64,000 bases of DNA from Marinifilaceae bacterium. GTDB taxonomy: Bacteria; Bacteroidota; Bacteroidia; Bacteroidales; Marinifilaceae. Where the stretch lies: contig JAFGYE010000026.1 of the NCBI GenBank assembly GCA_016936255.1, forward strand, positions 62,001 through 126,000, read 5' to 3'. This document shows, piece by piece, positions 62,425 to 64,000 of this stretch. Within the stretch, counting starts at the first letter, position 1. The number at the start of each line of letters is the position of its first letter. A program made the translations under genes and the position numbers. The notes below the pieces were generated by a model, which had not been told where the DNA came from, did no database searches, and saw only the letters and a list, made by a program, of their open reading frames with translations.

Positions 62425-64000
62425 ATGAAAATCAATACAATTAAAAATATATTGTTTGTGTTATCAATACTATTTACAAGTAGCATTTATTCGCAAACAA
62501 TAATCACAGGAACAGTTACAGATGAAAGGGGGCCATTGCCAGGTGTAAACATCATAGTAAAAGGTTCCCAAAACGGTATAAGTTCTGATTTTAACGGAAA
62601 ATATTCAATAAATGCTCCCTCAAATGGAATACTTGAGTATTCATATATTGGGTATTTGACCAAGACCATAAATATAACAGGACAAACTACAATTAATGTG
62701 ACTTTGGAGCTTTCTTCAGAAGTAACTGATGAAGTTGTTGTAATAGGATACGGCTCCTCTAAACGAGGAGATGTTACAGGATCAGTAGCATCTATAAATA
62801 AAGATGCTTTAAAAGAAAGGCCAATAATAAATATTGAAGAAGCCATGCAAGGCCAAGTAACAGGTTTGTCTATTAGTTCAACTGGAGGGCAGCCTGGTGC
62901 AGCAACAAAAATGAACATTAGGGGTATTAGCTCAGTGAGTGGAAGCTCACAGCCATTGTTTGTTGTTGATGGTTTTCCTATCAGTGATGTAGCAACCTCA
63001 GGAGGTGGTGGATTGGAAGGGTTCAGTTCACAAATGAGTTCATTTTCATTCATTAATCCAGATGATATTGAATCAATAGAAGTTTTGAAAGATGCATCTG
63101 CAACAGCTATTTACGGTAATCGTGGTGCAAACGGTGTAATTTTGATTACTACTAAAAGAGGTAAGAAAATAGGAAATGCTGGAATTACCTACAGTACCTA
63201 CTTTGGTATACAAGAGATGAATGAAAGAATAGATGTAATGAATTTTAAGGACTATGCATTATATCAGCAAACGTTGAACCCAGGAAGCAGGCTATTTACT
63301 GCTCCAGATGGTACTCCTTATGTTTTTGCGGATACAGAAGCAATGAATGTAGATTGGCAAGATAAAATATATAGAACAGGATTTACTCAAAATCATTCTT
63401 TATCTGTTCAAGGAAGATCAGAAAAAACAAATTATGCGTTTTCTGCTTCTTACAACCAAAACGAATCTGTTTTAATGGAAACTAATTTTGAGAAGCTGAC
63501 CACTCGTGTTTCATTAGATCATCAATTCAATGATGTTGTAACTATAGGCGGTAACCTTTCTTACAGTAATATTGTGAATAAAGGGGTTCCTACTGATGGT
63601 AGAGAAGGTACAGCTGCTGGTATCGTAATTGGTGCTTTATTTCAAAGTCCATTTATAATGAATAACGATACTCAAGCCAGGTTTAGAAGAGCCGGTGTTC
63701 CTCAACAGCAGATTGACATTTATCTGGCCGGAAATTTAAGTGATCCGGATAATGTAGCCAAAAACACAAAACTTGACAAAACTATCAATCGAACTATTGG
63801 AAATTTTTATACAAATTTTAAATTCACTGATTGGATATCATTTAAAACTACCTTTGGAATTGATATTTACAATCTTAAAGATCAACAATTTTATTCTACA
63901 AAAACTCCATGGGGTAGTTTAAATAATGGTGTTGCAGTAGCAGCAAATATAAATGCAAAGAATCTTATAAGTGAAAATTACTTTACTTTTGCCAAAACAT
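62425..64000 (+). CDS. SusC-like TonB-dependent outer-membrane receptor, 3' end cut by the window
   Basis: The frame is open from ATG 62425 to the window end (525 codons). It has a signal peptide (MKINTIKNILFVLSILFTSS), a carboxypeptidase-regulatory-like domain (about 26-110, GTVTDERGPLPGVNIIVKGS), the plug domain with DEVVVIGYGSSKRGDVTGSV and the SusC signature around FINPDDIESIEVLKDASATA, then the start of the barrel. It imports oligosaccharides with a SusD partner expected just downstream. The substrate is unknown. Confidence 0.96.
   Translation, partial: MKINTIKNILFVLSILFTSSIYSQTIITGTVTDERGPLPGVNIIVKGSQNGISSDFNGKYSINAPSNGILEYSYIGYLTKTINITGQTTINVTLELSSEVTDEVVVIGYGSSKRGDVTGSVASINKDALKERPIINIEEAMQGQVTGLSISSTGGQPGAATKMNIRGISSVSGSSQPLFVVDGFPISDVATSGGGGLEGFSSQMSSFSFINPDDIESIEVLKDASATAIYGNRGANGVILITTKRGKKIGNAGITYSTYFGIQEMNERIDVMNFKDYALYQQTLNPGSRLFTAPDGTPYVFADTEAMNVDWQDKIYRTGFTQNHSLSVQGRSEKTNYAFSASYNQNESVLMETNFEKLTTRVSLDHQFNDVVTIGGNLSYSNIVNKGVPTDGREGTAAGIVIGALFQSPFIMNNDTQARFRRAGVPQQQIDIYLAGNLSDPDNVAKNTKLDKTINRTIGNFYTNFKFTDWISFKTTFGIDIYNLKDQQFYSTKTPWGSLNNGVAVAANINAKNLISENYFTFAKT

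Overview
This window is from a low-GC member of the Bacteroidota, most likely a marine or sediment Bacteroidales/Marinilabiliales-type anaerobe able to fix nitrogen. The pointers are a SusC-type receptor beside a hybrid two-component regulator, Bacteroidota families of unknown function (DUF4494, DUF4831, DUF5522, DUF6787), promoter -7 boxes of the TAnnTTTG type, and general absence of Shine-Dalgarno sites. Taxonomy below phylum is inference.

Layout. 1-9150 is housekeeping: the 3' part of a Fur-family regulator, purA, a DUF4831 protein, the NAD(P)HX repair enzyme, a POT peptide transporter, a small membrane protein, hemF and hemH. 9151-9568 is a repeat-rich gap. 9569-22569 is the nitrogen-fixation locus: a NifA-like sigma-54 activator facing nifH-nifI1-nifI2-nifD-nifK-nifE-nifN-nifB-ferredoxin-nifV. 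22710-29209 has trmO, aspA, DUF4494, two identical tRNA-Met units, a START-like protein, an LptF/LptG permease, an NTF2-like lipoprotein and a 55-residue cysteine-rich protein leading into fmt. 30471-37740 is a four-gene beta-oxidation operon (acyl-CoA ligase, FadN-type bifunctional enzyme, thiolase, acyl-CoA dehydrogenase). 37903-43601 has a LysM glucosaminidase, cdd, an RluA-type synthase, panB and dnaK.

43680-50600 is an integrative mobilizable element inserted behind dnaK: DNA-binding protein, tyrosine integrase, excisionase-like protein, DnaC-like ATPase, candidate oriT, MobC-like protein and MobA-type relaxase. After it come a hipBA-type module, a truncated second HipB-like gene, a hybrid sensor kinase with a periplasmic binding domain, a non-coding region dense in inverted repeats (55980-56800), and the start of a polysaccharide-utilisation locus: hybrid two-component regulator, PKD lipoprotein and a SusC receptor cut by the window end.

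How it works together: the nif genes supply the Mo-nitrogenase (HDK), its PII-type post-translational switch (I1/I2), the cofactor pathway (B, E, N, V) and a ferredoxin. The divergent activator presumably drives them, although no canonical NifA site was found. The most interesting non-gene signals are two pairs of TGTTACA motifs spaced exactly 21 bp apart between the divergent regulator and lipoprotein genes, a 22-bp perfect palindrome upstream of nifH, a long hairpin between nifK and nifE, a strong Shine-Dalgarno before nifK, and a 50-bp hairpin repeat occurring twice just downstream of minus-strand genes.
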